Part shown: positions 9,218 through 17,056 of the stretch, in pieces
How positions within the stretch are numbered: position 1 is the first letter of the stretch
Layout: every line of letters begins with the position of its first letter
Assembly: GCA_963744575.1 (NCBI GenBank)
Contig: CAVUUF010000025.1
Span: forward strand, 186,001 to 250,000
Reading direction: 5' to 3'
DNA: 64,000 nucleotides
DNA from: Palsa-504 sp963744575
Lineage (GTDB): Bacteria > Actinomycetota > Actinomycetes > Streptosporangiales > Streptosporangiaceae
Translations under genes and position numbers: made by a program
Notes under the pieces: model-generated
Seen by the model: the letters and a program-made list of their open reading frames with translations, nothing else
Told to the model about the DNA's origin: nothing
The model's database searches: none

Positions 9218-10650
9218 CCGGCCCGCCCCAGTTCCACGATCTCGTCGAAGCCGGCCTGCAGGCACTTCTCGAGCTGGTCGGACGCGGTGAACGAGGCCGT
9301 GTCGTAGCGGAACGCCACCGTGCACGTGCCCGCCCGGGAGACCAGGACCGCCATCATGCCCACCCGGGGCAGCGGCCCGAGACCGTACTGCCGGTCCACC
9401 CTCGCCCCGGCCAGGAACGTCTCCTGGGCATAGCCGGGCACGTTGCTGGCCTGGACGTCCGCCCGCGGGATCCGGTCGAAGACCCCTTGCAGCGTGTCGT
9501 CGGGCAGCAGGCTGAGGACCGGCGCGAACTGGGCGATCACGTCGATGGCCGGCTCGCTCCGGCGTGCGATCACCTGCTCGCGGATCTGCTTCATCCGCTG
9601 CACCGGATCGGATTCGCCGACCGGCGCGGCGATCGTGACGCCGGCGAACCTGTTCCCGGCGGCCGGGTCGTCCGCGCCGCGCAGGCTCACCGGCAGGGCC
9701 AGCGGGAGGGCGTCGACCGGCACCCCGAGCACCCCGTGGTACCGGCCCAGCCCGCCGCACAGCGCCGCGAGGTAGGCGTCGTTGACCGAAGCCGTGCCGC
9801 GCCCCCCCGGAATCCCGACCGCCTTGGCCGCCGCCCGCAGGTCGGCGAGCGGCAATTCCAGCACCTGGGTGCGGCTCACCAGGCTGCGGCGGCGCAGCAG
9901 CGGCGACGGTTCGGCCGGCGGCGGGCCGAGCACCCGCCGGGCCGAATCGGCAAAGCCGAGAGCGTGCCCGAGCGTGGGACCGGGCTGCGTGACCAGGCGC
10001 GTCGCGGTGCCCGCCGCGAGACCCAGCCACTTGCGCCCGGCCGACAGGGTGGTCTCGGGCAGCCGCCGCAGGCTGCCGCGCAGCAGGTCGTCGCCGCTCA
10101 GGTCGCGCGGCACCGGCACCGGCGGCATCGGCCGCGGCGGCGGCTCCCGCTCGGTGTCGTAGATCTGCTCGAACAGGGCGATCCCGCCCAGCCCGTCGGT
10201 GACCGCGTGGCTGAGCTTGGTCAGCAGCGCCGCGCGGCCGCCCTCCAGGCCTTCCACGTACACCGCCTCCCACAGGGCGCGCGAGGTGTCCAGCGGCGAC
10301 TGCAGCGTGACCTCGGCGAAGTCGAGAAGCTGGCGCAGCGTGCCCGGGGCGGGCAGCGCGATCCGGCGCAGGTGGTAGTCCAGGTCGAAGTCGGGGTCGA
10401 CCACCCACCGCGGCGGCGTGGCCGGGACCGGCGGGACCACCACCTTCTGCCGCATCCTGATGACCACCCGGCTGGCCCGGTCCATGGCCTCGCGCAGGCG
10501 GCCCCAGTCGGCCGGACGGTCCAGGATCTCCAGGTTCAGGAACGCCGAACGAGTGGCCGGGTGAGCCTCACCGCGGTGCAGCAGGTAATCCAGCGGGCTG
10601 AGCTCGTCCGGGGGTGCGACGGTCCCGGCGGGCGGTGGCGAGTCGGCCAT
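9214..10650 (-). CDS. Wax ester synthase / diacylglycerol acyltransferase (WS/DGAT) family protein
   Basis: A 478-residue acyltransferase that would condense acyl-CoA with a fatty alcohol or diacylglycerol to make storage lipid. The N-terminus L-S-P-L-D-Y-L-L and the active-site region L-S-H-A-V-T-D-G (about residues 143-150) identify the family. The canonical HHxxxDG is altered: the first histidine is serine, while the second (catalytic) histidine and DG remain. Later blocks N-D-A-Y-L-A-A-L and V-S-L-R support it. ATG at 10648-10650 is preferred over the upstream in-frame start at 10677, which falls in the intergenic region. It is first of three coupled lipid genes and divergent from the PNPOx gene by 79 bp. 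Confidence 0.9.
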   Translation of the reverse strand: MADSPPPAGTVAPPDELSPLDYLLHRGEAHPATRSAFLNLEILDRPADWGRLREAMDRASRVVIRMRQKVVVPPVPATPPRWVVDPDFDLDYHLRRIALPAPGTLRQLLDFAEVTLQSPLDTSRALWEAVYVEGLEGGRAALLTKLSHAVTDGLGGIALFEQIYDTEREPPPRPMPPVPVPRDLSGDDLLRGSLRRLPETTLSAGRKWLGLAAGTATRLVTQPGPTLGHALGFADSARRVLGPPPAEPSPLLRRRSLVSRTQVLELPLADLRAAAKAVGIPGGRGTASVNDAYLAALCGGLGRYHGVLGVPVDALPLALPVSLRGADDPAAGNRFAGVTIAAPVGESDPVQRMKQIREQVIARRSEPAIDVIAQFAPVLSLLPDDTLQGVFDRIPRADVQASNVPGYAQETFLAGARVDRQYGLGPLPRVGMMAVLVSRAGTCTVAFRYDTASFTASDQLEKCLQAGFDEIVELGRAG

Positions 10651-10729
10651 GATGCTCCCCGATGTGCTCGTCCTCATCGGCCATTATCGTCTCAGAGAAG
10701 TATCGCGCCTATCGGGAGTGAGGTTTGTG

Positions 10730-11212
10730 ATGCGGGAGCAGCGGCGCAGCCGGGTGATCGCGATGAGCCCGGAAGAACTGGACTCGTTCCTCGGCGAGCA
10801 GCGGACCTGCCGGCTGGCCACCCTCGGGCCGGGCGGCCCGCACGTCTCGCCGGTCTGGTTCATCTGGCACGGCGGCGCCCTATGGGTCTACTCGCTGACC
10901 CGCAGCCAGCGCTGGACCGACCTGCAGCGCGACCCCCGGGCGGCGGCGGTGATCGACGCGGGCCATCACTACCACGAACTGCACGGCGCCGAGATCGAGG
11001 GCGAGGCCGCCGTCGTCGGCCCGGTCCCGCGGACCGGCGACACCGACCCCGGGACGCCCGAACTCGCCGAGCCCGAGCGCCTGATGGATGTCAAGTACCA
11101 CGGCGGAGGCAACATGGTCCACGACGGCCGGCACGCCTGGCTGCGCATCACCCCGGGCAAGATCACCAGCTGGGACTTCCGCAAGCTCGCCACCCTGCCC
11201 AAACGCGACTAG
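10730..11212 (+). CDS. Pyridoxamine 5'-phosphate oxidase-like (split-barrel flavin/F420) protein
   Basis: A 160-residue split-barrel protein. The pattern R-T-C-R-L-A-T-L-G-P-G-G-P-H-V-S-P-V-W-F near residues 25-45 is the FMN/F420-binding first half of the PPOX family, followed by W-V-Y-S-L and the A-A-A-V-I-D strand. Many actinobacterial relatives use F420 rather than FMN; the substrate is unknown. ATG at 10730 has a purine-rich GGAGTGAGG ribosome site about 7 nt upstream, so the longer reading from 10649 is not preferred. The C-terminal W-L-R-I-T-P-G-K-I-T-S-W-D is also family-typical. Confidence 0.85.
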   Translation: MREQRRSRVIAMSPEELDSFLGEQRTCRLATLGPGGPHVSPVWFIWHGGALWVYSLTRSQRWTDLQRDPRAAAVIDAGHHYHELHGAEIEGEAAVVGPVPRTGDTDPGTPELAEPERLMDVKYHGGGNMVHDGRHAWLRITPGKITSWDFRKLATLPKRD

Positions 11213-11243
11213 CCCCCCGCCTCACCGCCCGCGGCCCGGGTAA

Positions 11244-11300
11244 GCAGCATCGATGTGGCAGCGATGCTGCCCTGGCGACAGCGATGGGGCAGCGATGTTG
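11244..11300. repeat. Intergenic repeat: inverted repeat plus three CAGCGATG copies
   Basis: A perfect 9-bp inverted repeat (GCAGCATCG / CGATGCTGC) flanks ATGTGGCAG. CAGCGATG then recurs at about 11260, 11279 and 11290. The segment from 11262 aligns with 29864-29899 in the same orientation (CGATGCTG, CCTGGCGA, CG-TG and GATG shared). It lies between the PNPOx-like and enoyl-CoA hydratase genes (gap 11213-11502), where I see no gene. Confidence 0.55.
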
Positions 11301-11502
11301 TTTTCGCGCGGGCGGCGACCTGGAACCGGCCCGCGGTATGGGGGCCGATGGGGCTGATGGGCCCTCCGGGACGACGCGAGACGGCGAGACGGCACACCTC
11401 TTGTTACCCTGGCCGGGAGGGGCGGCCAGGGACGTCGGCCCGCCACGCCGGACGAGTCCATTTGATGTATTCACAAGCAAACGCGAGCAGGGTGGAGACG
11501 GG

Positions 11503-12267
11503 ATGAGCGACGAGGTTCTGGTCGAGCGCCACGGCGCGGTGCAGGTCATCACCATCAACCGGCCGGAGGCCCGCAACGCCCTGAACGGGACGGTCGCGAC
11601 CGGGATCCGCGACGCGGCCGACGAACTCGACGCCGACACAAGTCTGCGGGTGGGCGTGCTCACCGGGGCGGGCGGCACGTTCTCCTCGGGCATGGACCTC
11701 AAGGCGTTCCTGAAGGGCGAGACGCCCTCGTTCCCCGGCCGCGGGCTGTGCGGCATCACCCAGACCCCGCCGCGCAAGCCGATGATCGCCGCGGCCGAGG
11801 GCTGGGCCCTGGCCGGCGGGTTCGAGCTGGTGCTGGCCTGCGACCTGGTGGTGGCCGGCGCGTCGGCCCGATTCGGCGTGCCGGAGGTCAAGCGGGCCCT
11901 GGTCGCGGGCGCGGGCGGCGCGCTGCTGCTGGCCCAGCGGATACCCCGGGCGCTCGCGCTGGAGATGCTGCTCACCGGCGAACCGGTAACCGCCGCCCGG
12001 GCCGCCGAAATCGGCCTGGTCAACCGCGTCATCGACGACGGCCAAGCGCTGCAGACGGCGCTGGAGCTGGCCGAAACGATCGCCGCTAACGGGCCGCTGG
12101 CGCTGATCGCCACCAAGGAGATCTCCGTCGGCGGCGGCGACTGGACTGCGGCCGAACGCTGGGACCGGATGGCCCGGCTGGTGCAGCCGGTGTTCACCTC
12201 CGAAGACGCGCGGGAAGGCGCCCGGGCGTTCGCCGAGAAACGCGCCCCGGTCTGGAAAGGCCAGTAG
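11503..12267 (+). CDS. Enoyl-CoA hydratase/isomerase (crotonase) family protein
   Basis: A 254-residue crotonase-fold enzyme. Visible features: I-T-I-N-R-P-E-A-R-N-A-L at residues 15-26, the first oxyanion-hole block G-T-F-S-S-G-M-D-L-K near 58-67, the second (E-G-W-A-L-A-G-G-F-E-L) near 100-110, and the C-terminal A-R-A-F-A-E-K-R. The hydratase glutamate at the position after G-G-F is present (E in GGFELV), so hydratase activity is plausible, though crotonases are functionally diverse. ATG 11503 is preceded by a G-rich ribosome site (GGTGGAGACGGG). It appears monocistronic; a degraded stretch follows. Confidence 0.93.
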   Translation: MSDEVLVERHGAVQVITINRPEARNALNGTVATGIRDAADELDADTSLRVGVLTGAGGTFSSGMDLKAFLKGETPSFPGRGLCGITQTPPRKPMIAAAEGWALAGGFELVLACDLVVAGASARFGVPEVKRALVAGAGGALLLAQRIPRALALEMLLTGEPVTAARAAEIGLVNRVIDDGQALQTALELAETIAANGPLALIATKEISVGGGDWTAAERWDRMARLVQPVFTSEDAREGARAFAEKRAPVWKGQ

Positions 12268-12379
12268 GGGGCACCTGGTACCGGAGCGGTTCGGCGGCCT
12301 CGGCACGTACATCGTGGACCTGGGCACCGAGGAGGCCGCGCTGTCCGGCCGGGGCGGCTTCCGGCCCATTTTAGTGTAA
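12268..12379 (+). other. Possible gene remnant (C-terminal stub, unidentified)
   Basis: After the crotonase stop, one frame reads with coding-like composition (L-V-P-E-R-F-G-G-L-G-T-Y-I-V-D-L-G) and ends at TAA 12377-12379. It has no start codon and I do not recognise the family. The adjacent gene is also a remnant, so a lost reading frame is plausible. An AT-rich stretch (about 12368-12390) then precedes the sigma-factor start. Confidence 0.2.
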
Positions 12380-12394
12380 TTTAGTATTGTTTTC

Positions 12395-12715
12395 GTGGAC
12401 GAGGTGTCGGATGAGGACGTCGCGACGGCCTTCAGCGGGGGGCAGCCGGACGCGCTCAAGCTTGTCTACGAGCGCTTCGGCCCGCTGGTCTACAGCATCG
12501 CGCAGCGCTCCCTGGGCGTCAGGTCCGACGCCGAGGACGTGACCCAGCAGGTCTTCGTGTCGGCCTGGCGCAGCCGGGACAGCTTCGACCGCAGGCGCGG
12601 CACGCTGGGCGGATGGCTAGTCACCATCACCCGCAACAAGGTCGCCGACGCGCTGCGGGAACGGCAGCGGGAGAGCCGGGTGCTCCAGGTCGCCGGCGGC
12701 GCGCCGCGGCCTGCG
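12395..12715 (+). pseudogene. ECF sigma factor remnant (region 2 only)
   Basis: The frame from GTG 12395 gives a typical group-IV sigma region 2: A-L-K-L-V-Y-E-R-F-G-P-L-V-Y, D-A-E-D-V-T-Q-Q-V-F-V-S-A-W and G-G-W-L-V-T-I-T-R-N-K-V-A-D-A-L-R. Homology ends near residue 105. There is no region 4 (no promoter -35-binding helix-turn-helix). The frame then runs on through the following sequence as low-complexity R/G/H residues to 13024, which I do not regard as protein-coding. The downstream sequence in another frame is the C-terminal half of the cognate anti-sigma factor, so an internal deletion seems to have joined the two genes. Confidence 0.75.
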
Positions 12716-12727
12716 GGCTCGCTGGCC

Positions 12728-13088
12728 GCGCGGGCGACTGGCCACGGCCCTGGCCGGGCTGGCCGCGGGCCTGATCATCGGGATCGGCGGAACGGCCGGC
12801 ATCGTCCAACTCACCAAGGCTCCGGCCACCAGCGTCGTGGCCCAGGTCGAGCTGCTCCCGCTACCCGCCTTCTCGCAGTTCCAGGACAGCACGGGAACCG
12901 CCGTGATGCGGGCAAGCGCCAGCCAGCAGCTGATGGTCATCACCTTGCACGCGCCCAGGGCGCCCGGGTTCTACGAGGTCTGGCTGCTGGCCAGGAACGG
13001 GGTCAGCATGATCTCCCTCGGTGACCTGAACGCCGACCAGACCGGGACGTTCCGCACGCGGGCCAGAAGCGCCGCGCCGGCCAGGTAA
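12728..13088 (+). pseudogene. Anti-sigma factor (RskA-type) C-terminal remnant
   Basis: Shifted relative to the sigma frame, the sequence encodes a membrane span (L-A-T-A-L-A-G-L-A-A-G-L-I-I-G-I-G) followed by a periplasmic RskA-like domain (V-A-Q-V-E-L, A-P-G-F-Y-E-V-W-L-L, then M-I-S-L-G-D-L-N-A-D-Q-T-G-T-F). These match the middle of the anti-sigma-K C-terminal domain. The N-terminal zinc/anti-sigma domain is missing and the last strand is cut short, ending at TAA 13086-13088. Together with the preceding sigma stump this is a deletion scar of an ECF sigma/anti-sigma operon. Confidence 0.65.
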
Positions 13089-13143
13089 CCCGGGCATCGG
13101 CGAGTGTTCCCGGGCTATGCGGAACAGTTGATATGGGCCACAT

Positions 13144-13713
13144 CTATATGGGGCGCTGCTGATCCTGGTCGTGTCGGCGCAGTCCGTCCAGGACCACGTG
13201 GAGCAAGTGCCGGGCTCGGGCAGCCCATTCGGCCTGGTCGAGGCGGGTCAGGTAGCCGATGAGGAGGATGACGTCCCGGGCGTCGATGTCGGGGCGGATG
13301 GCGCCGTCGGCTTTGCCGGCGTCGAGGAGCGCGGTTAGCGCCTCGCCGATCGGCCCGAGGCTGTGCGCGGCGAGGTCCTGCGATACTGCCGCTTCGACGA
13401 CGCCGAAGACTCCGCGCTTGACTCGCGCGTAGTCGGCTACCCGGTCGAGCCAACGGGCGAGCGCGTGAAGCGGCTCATGCTCGGCGAGCAGCGCCGGAGC
13501 CGCGGCTACGAGCGCGTCGACGTCCTGCCGGTAGACCTCGGCGAGCAGGTCCTCGCGGGTCGGGAAGTGGCGGTAGAGGGTGCCCTGGCCGACCCCGGCC
13601 TGCCTGGCGATCGCGTTGAGCTTCACCTCGCCCGCGTCCGTGATCGCCGCCCGCGCGGCCGCGATGATCCGTGCGCGGTTACCGGCGGCGTCGGCCCGGA
13701 GGCTGCGCGCCAT
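13144..13713 (-). CDS. TetR/AcrR family transcriptional regulator
   Basis: A 189-residue repressor-type protein. The N-terminus has the classic TetR helix-turn-helix: A-R-I-I-A-A-A-R-A-A-I at residues 14-24, then A-I-A-R-Q-A-G-V-G-Q-G-T-L-Y-R-H-F-P-T-R-E-D-L near 34-55. The remainder is the helical ligand-binding domain. ATG at 13711-13713 directly abuts the divergent SDR remnant, leaving no intergenic operator or promoter upstream, which is unusual for a TetR gene and suggests a deletion at this junction. The gene itself looks intact. Confidence 0.9.
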   Translation of the reverse strand: MARSLRADAAGNRARIIAAARAAITDAGEVKLNAIARQAGVGQGTLYRHFPTREDLLAEVYRQDVDALVAAAPALLAEHEPLHALARWLDRVADYARVKRGVFGVVEAAVSQDLAAHSLGPIGEALTALLDAGKADGAIRPDIDARDVILLIGYLTRLDQAEWAARARHLLHVVLDGLRRHDQDQQRPI

Positions 13714-14281
13714 CACCTGTACCACGGACGTCACCCGGCCCGGCGACCTCCAGCGGCTAGCCGGACGGGCCGTCGCGGAGTTCGGCCGGCTCGACGTGCT
13801 GGTCAGCAACGCCGGCATCAGCACGATCGGGCTGATCGCCGACCTCGACGCCGACGGCTGGCAGGCGATGATCGACGTCAACCTCCGGGGCGTGCTCCAC
13901 GGCATCGCCGCCGCGCTGCCGGTATTCCGCCGCCAGGGGCGCGGCCACCTGGTGACCACGCTATCCACCGCGGGCCTGAAAATCGTCCCCACGCAGGCGG
14001 TCTACGCCGCGACCAAGAACGCCGTCCGCACCCTCCTGGAAGGACTGCGGCAGGAATCGACCGACGGCGTGCTGCGGACCACCGCGATATCGCCGGGGTT
14101 TGTCCGCACCGAACTTGCCGACTCCATCGACAATCCCGCAATCCGCGAGCAGATCCGTCGCAGCCGGGACGAGTTCGCCATCCCGCCCGAAGCCGTCGCC
14201 CGCGTCATCGCCTTCGCCATCGAACAGCCCTATGACGTCGAAATCGGCGACATCACCATCCGCCCGACTGTCCAAGGCTAG
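13712..14281 (+). pseudogene. Short-chain dehydrogenase lacking its N-terminal Rossmann start
   Basis: Recognisable SDR sequence begins abruptly at D-V-T-R-P-G-D-L-Q-R-L and continues through G-R-L-D-V-L-V-S-N-A-G-I, the catalytic stretch with Y-A-A-T-K (Y-x3-K), and S-P-G-F-V-R-T-E-L to a normal C-terminus at 14281. The first 60 or so residues, including the TGxxxGIG nucleotide loop, are absent. The frame stays open upstream to 13580, but that part is only the antisense of the TetR gene. Without the dinucleotide loop the enzyme should be inactive. The break lies exactly at the start codon of the divergent TetR gene. Confidence 0.75.
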
Positions 14282-14397
14282 CCGCCACACGTGCGGCCAC
14301 GTTTGGCTGCCGTTGGCCCGGACAGTCCGCGTGGACGCCGGCCCGGGCGGTGTGCCCGGGGCTTGTGCCCGATACCGATACCAGGAAGGCAACGCCG

Positions 14398-14652
14398 ATG
14401 GCGATGGACAAGCCGCCCGGGTTCAGGCACTGGGAACTCCTGGACGTCTACCCCGTACCCCGCGCCCTGCCCGTCCTGCGGGCGGGCCAGTCCCTGGCCC
14501 GCCCGGTCCGGCTCGGGGCCGGCCGCTACGTCTGCGGCGACCACCGTGACACCCCCTCCATCCAGGGCGCCCTGGTCTCCGGCCGCAGGGCCGCCCGCGC
14601 CGTCCTCACCGACCTGCACCGGACGATTCCGCCCGGCGGCCCGGATGCATAA
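14398..14652 (+). pseudogene. FAD-dependent oxidoreductase C-terminal remnant
   Basis: About 80 residues match only the end of flavin amine-oxidase-like proteins: E-L-L-D-V-Y-P-V-P-R-A-L-P, then the C-terminal FAD-binding block G-R-Y-V-C-G-D-H-R-D-T-P-S-I-Q-G-A-L-V-S-G-R-R-A-A. Full-length relatives are over 400 residues and carry an N-terminal GxGxxG loop, which is absent here. The stop overlaps the next frame by one base (TAATG at 14650-14654). It is almost surely a non-functional stump. Confidence 0.7.
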
Positions 14653-14910
14653 TGCCCAGCGCCAGCAGACCAGCCGGACCGTGGCTGACGTACGCCACGG
14701 GCACCGACACCGTGCTGATCTGCGGGCTGACCACCAGCGGCTGCGTCCGCGCGTCCGCGGTCGACGCCCTGCAGTACGGGTTCGCGCCGTTCGTGGTGGC
14801 CGACGCCTGCGGCGACCGCGACCCCCGCCCGCACCAGGCCAACCTGTTCGACCTCCAGGCCAAGTACGCCGAGGTCATAACGCTGGACCACGCGGTCGGC
14901 CGGCTGCGGC
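14652..14910 (+). pseudogene. Isochorismatase-like cysteine hydrolase remnant
   Basis: The segment G-T-D-T-V-L-I-C-G-L-T-T-S-G-C-V-R-A-S-A-V-D-A-L contains the catalytic-cysteine strand of the isochorismatase/N-carbamoylsarcosine amidase family, followed by A-C-G-D-R-D and H-Q-A-N-L-F-D-L-Q-A-K-Y. The N-terminal half with the catalytic Asp and Lys is missing. Beyond about 14905 the frame (open to 15047) no longer resembles the family. Sequence from about 14910 to 15040 is unassigned; on the minus strand it reads G-P-G-I-V-V-K-A-V-T-N-S-L-A-A, possibly another fragment. Confidence 0.65.
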
Positions 14911-15043
14911 CGCAACGCCTGAGCCGCGAGCGAGTTCGTCACCGCCTTGACCACGATGCCCGGGCCCGGCACGAACAGCAGGACCGGCGGCCCGACGTGC
15001 TATCCCGGCACGCAGACCCGTTCGCGCAGGCCGGCGGTCGCCG

Positions 15044-15472
15044 CTAATCGATGAGTTCGAACCCGATGTCGAGGGCCCGGTAGGTCTCGGCCGCTCGCCG
15101 GTCTCGGGTGGCCAGCGTGATGCCGTGTTCGGCGGCTGCGGCGGCGACGAGCGCGTCGTAGACGGCACCGCCCGCGATCCCGAGCTGTGCCAGCCTGGCC
15201 TGGAGCCGTTCTGCGCCCCGGGCGCTGAGGAACCGGGAGCCGGGGAAGTCGCGGGCGAGCAGGCGGGTGACCGCGCGCGGTGTCCGCCGGATCGGCGGCG
15301 GCAGCCGGGTGAGGACCGAGAAGGTTTCGAAGGCCGCGTGACCGCTGAGGCCGCAGCTGCGGCCGCCGACGGCTTTCCTGGTGGCCTCATGATGTTCGTG
15401 CCCGGCGGCGACGAGGGCGACGGCGACGCTGGTGTCGATCAGGAGCTGGGGACGGTCATCGCTGGCCGGCAT
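15044..15472 (-). CDS. vapC: VapC-type PIN-domain toxin ribonuclease
   Basis: A 142-residue PIN-domain protein. The first acidic residue is in L-L-I-D-T-S-V-A-V-A-L-V near residue 10, followed by the E of F-E-T-F-S-V near 44, and the late aspartates in A-V-Y-D-A-L-V-A and T-R-D-R-R-A near 102-122, giving the four-acid metal-binding set. Such toxins cleave RNA and are blocked by a partner antitoxin. ATG at 15470-15472 lies inside the end of the antitoxin gene (17-bp overlap), the usual vapBC arrangement. The pair closes a run of decayed genes, where toxin-antitoxin loci often persist. Confidence 0.88.
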   Translation of the reverse strand: MPASDDRPQLLIDTSVAVALVAAGHEHHEATRKAVGGRSCGLSGHAAFETFSVLTRLPPPIRRTPRAVTRLLARDFPGSRFLSARGAERLQARLAQLGIAGGAVYDALVAAAAAEHGITLATRDRRAAETYRALDIGFELID

Positions 15473-15689
15473 CGCGCAGCGTCCGGACGAGGTCATCGCT
15501 GATGGTGACGTCGGCGGCGGGGATGACAAGGAGGCCGTCTTCGTCGTCGAGCTGGTCGCCGGCGAGCGGCTCGATGCGCAGGCCAGCTCCGTCCGGGATT
15601 ACCTCCACCTCGCCGGGCACCAGGCCGAGGCTGTCCCGCAGGGCCTTCGGGATAACCAATCGTCCTGCCTTATCGATGGTTGAACGCAT
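15456..15689 (-). CDS. vapB: AbrB/MazE-type antitoxin
   Basis: A 77-residue protein starting M-R-S-T-I-D-K-A-G-R-L-V-I-P-K-A-L-R-D-S-L-G-L, the swapped-hairpin AbrB/SpoVT DNA-binding fold that binds its own promoter. The acidic C-terminus (D-D-E-D-G-L-L-V) would wrap the toxin. It overlaps vapC by 17 bp and is almost surely co-transcribed and translationally coupled. A short AT-richer region upstream (about 15690-15715) is the likely autoregulated promoter. Confidence 0.88.
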   Translation of the reverse strand: MRSTIDKAGRLVIPKALRDSLGLVPGEVEVIPDGAGLRIEPLAGDQLDDEDGLLVIPAADVTISDDLVRTLRDAGQR

Positions 15690-15768
15690 GCCATTACGTT
15701 ACCATGAAATTGGAGAAACGGCGGCGCTTCGGTTGTACCACGGGCTGATCTGATCTCCGCCGGTCTTA

Positions 15769-16917
15769 TCAGGTACCAGTCCACTGCACCAGCAGCAGCG
15801 TGGCGTCATCGCGCAGGCCGCCGGACTGATGGTCGAGCACGGACTGTACCAGGCGCCGCAGCAGTTCTTCGGCTGTCCGGCCGCTGGCGGCTTCCCGCTC
15901 AAGCAGATCGGCCAGCCGGTCCAGCCCGAACAACTCCCCGTCCGGGGTCCGCGCTTCGGTCACCCCGTCGGTGTACATCAGCACCACGTCGTCCGGCTCG
16001 AGCTCCTCGATAACCGGCTCGGGGGCACCGTCGCCGAGCCCGAACGGCAGCACCGGGCCGCTGCTGAGCTCGGCGACCACCTTGCGGCCGCGCAGCAGCA
16101 GCGGCCGCGGGTGTCCGGCACACGACCACTCCAGCCGTCCCGATCCGGTGTCCAGCCGGGCGATGATGCCGGTGGCGAACGAAACGTCGTCGTAGAACCC
16201 GGCCAGGGCCGCATCGACGGCCACGTGCATGCCGGCCACCGGGGCCCCGGCCCGGCGCGCGTGCCGGTACGCGCCGACCGCCAGGCCGGTCAGCAGCGTG
16301 GAGCCGATGCCGTGTCCCAGGCCGTCGATGATCGCGAAATGCAGATCGGCGCCGTTGACCGCGTAGTCGAACGCGTCGCCGGCGATATCGTAGGCCGGCT
16401 CGAGCACCCCGGCGATCAGCGCGCCCGCGGTGCGCGCGCTCAGCGGCGGCAGCAGATCCCATTGCATGCCCGCCGGCAGCGACATGGCCCGGCCCCGGCG
16501 CCGCACGTACGGGACGTCGCTGACCCGCGTGGCCGAGGCCACGACCAGGCCGGCGAAGACGCCGAGCGACTGGGCCTGGGCCAGCATCTGCGGGCCTGCG
16601 TGCGGGACCGTGACCGCCAGCACCCCGGTCCTGGTGGTCTGCTCCACCACCGGGACCCAGACCCGGACCGAGCCGTCCCGCCGGCTGATCACCGGCTGGC
16701 CCGTGGTGAACGCCCGGCCCGCCATCGTCCCCGCCACGTCCTGCCCGGCCACGCCGGCGGCCAGCGGGTACAGCACCTGGTGGGCGAAGTCAGCCAGGTA
16801 CACCACCGGATCCCAGGCCGGCATCGGCTCGCACGCCGCCGCCAGCACACGGCGCACGTCACCGCCGGCATCATGGCACAAGACACGGAGCGCGTCGTGG
16901 TAGCCGGGCTCGCTCAT
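15769..16917 (-). CDS. SpoIIE-type PP2C serine/threonine phosphatase with N-terminal sensor region
   Basis: A 382-residue protein. Residues about 1-150 resemble a GAF-like sensor (W-V-P-V-V-E-Q-T-T-R-T-G-V-L-A-V). Residues about 165-380 form an SpoIIE/RsbU phosphatase: L-L-P-P-L at 165, D-I-A-G-D-A-F-D-Y metal-binding block, I-I-D-G-L-G-H-G-I-G, S-C-A-G-H-P-R-P-L-L-L, V-L-M-Y-T-D-G-V-T-E-A-R, and L-R-D-D-A-T-L-L-L near the end, holding the acidic metal ligands. Such enzymes usually dephosphorylate anti-sigma-factor antagonists. ATG at 15-17 of the 169xx block (16917) is preferred to an upstream start at 16971. No antagonist gene is adjacent; an RsbW-like kinase gene lies at 50081 in this window. 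Confidence 0.88.
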   Translation of the reverse strand: MSEPGYHDALRVLCHDAGGDVRRVLAAACEPMPAWDPVVYLADFAHQVLYPLAAGVAGQDVAGTMAGRAFTTGQPVISRRDGSVRVWVPVVEQTTRTGVLAVTVPHAGPQMLAQAQSLGVFAGLVVASATRVSDVPYVRRRGRAMSLPAGMQWDLLPPLSARTAGALIAGVLEPAYDIAGDAFDYAVNGADLHFAIIDGLGHGIGSTLLTGLAVGAYRHARRAGAPVAGMHVAVDAALAGFYDDVSFATGIIARLDTGSGRLEWSCAGHPRPLLLRGRKVVAELSSGPVLPFGLGDGAPEPVIEELEPDDVVLMYTDGVTEARTPDGELFGLDRLADLLEREAASGRTAEELLRRLVQSVLDHQSGGLRDDATLLLVQWTGT

Positions 16918-17056
16918 CGCGGCTCCACCCCGAGACGGTGCATCACAGCGCGGGCTGCGCTGCCCGCCCACATTACCGGGTCAGGCCAGTCCGGCATACC
17001 AGCCCCGATTCCCGGGGAGCCTGACTAAGACGAGCTCCCGAATCAAGGAGGATGCC

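Noticed and set aside
9217..10408. Long minus-strand frame extending the HAD/acyltransferase upstream to 10408
   Set aside because: It is an out-of-frame shadow of the wax-synthase gene with R/G/A-rich composition; the 4-bp overlap at 9214-9217 marks the true start.
13125..13160. ATATGGG-CACAT-ATATGGGG as another copy of the ATGTGGCA repeat
   Set aside because: Only a short word is shared and the alignment does not extend; it is likely chance.
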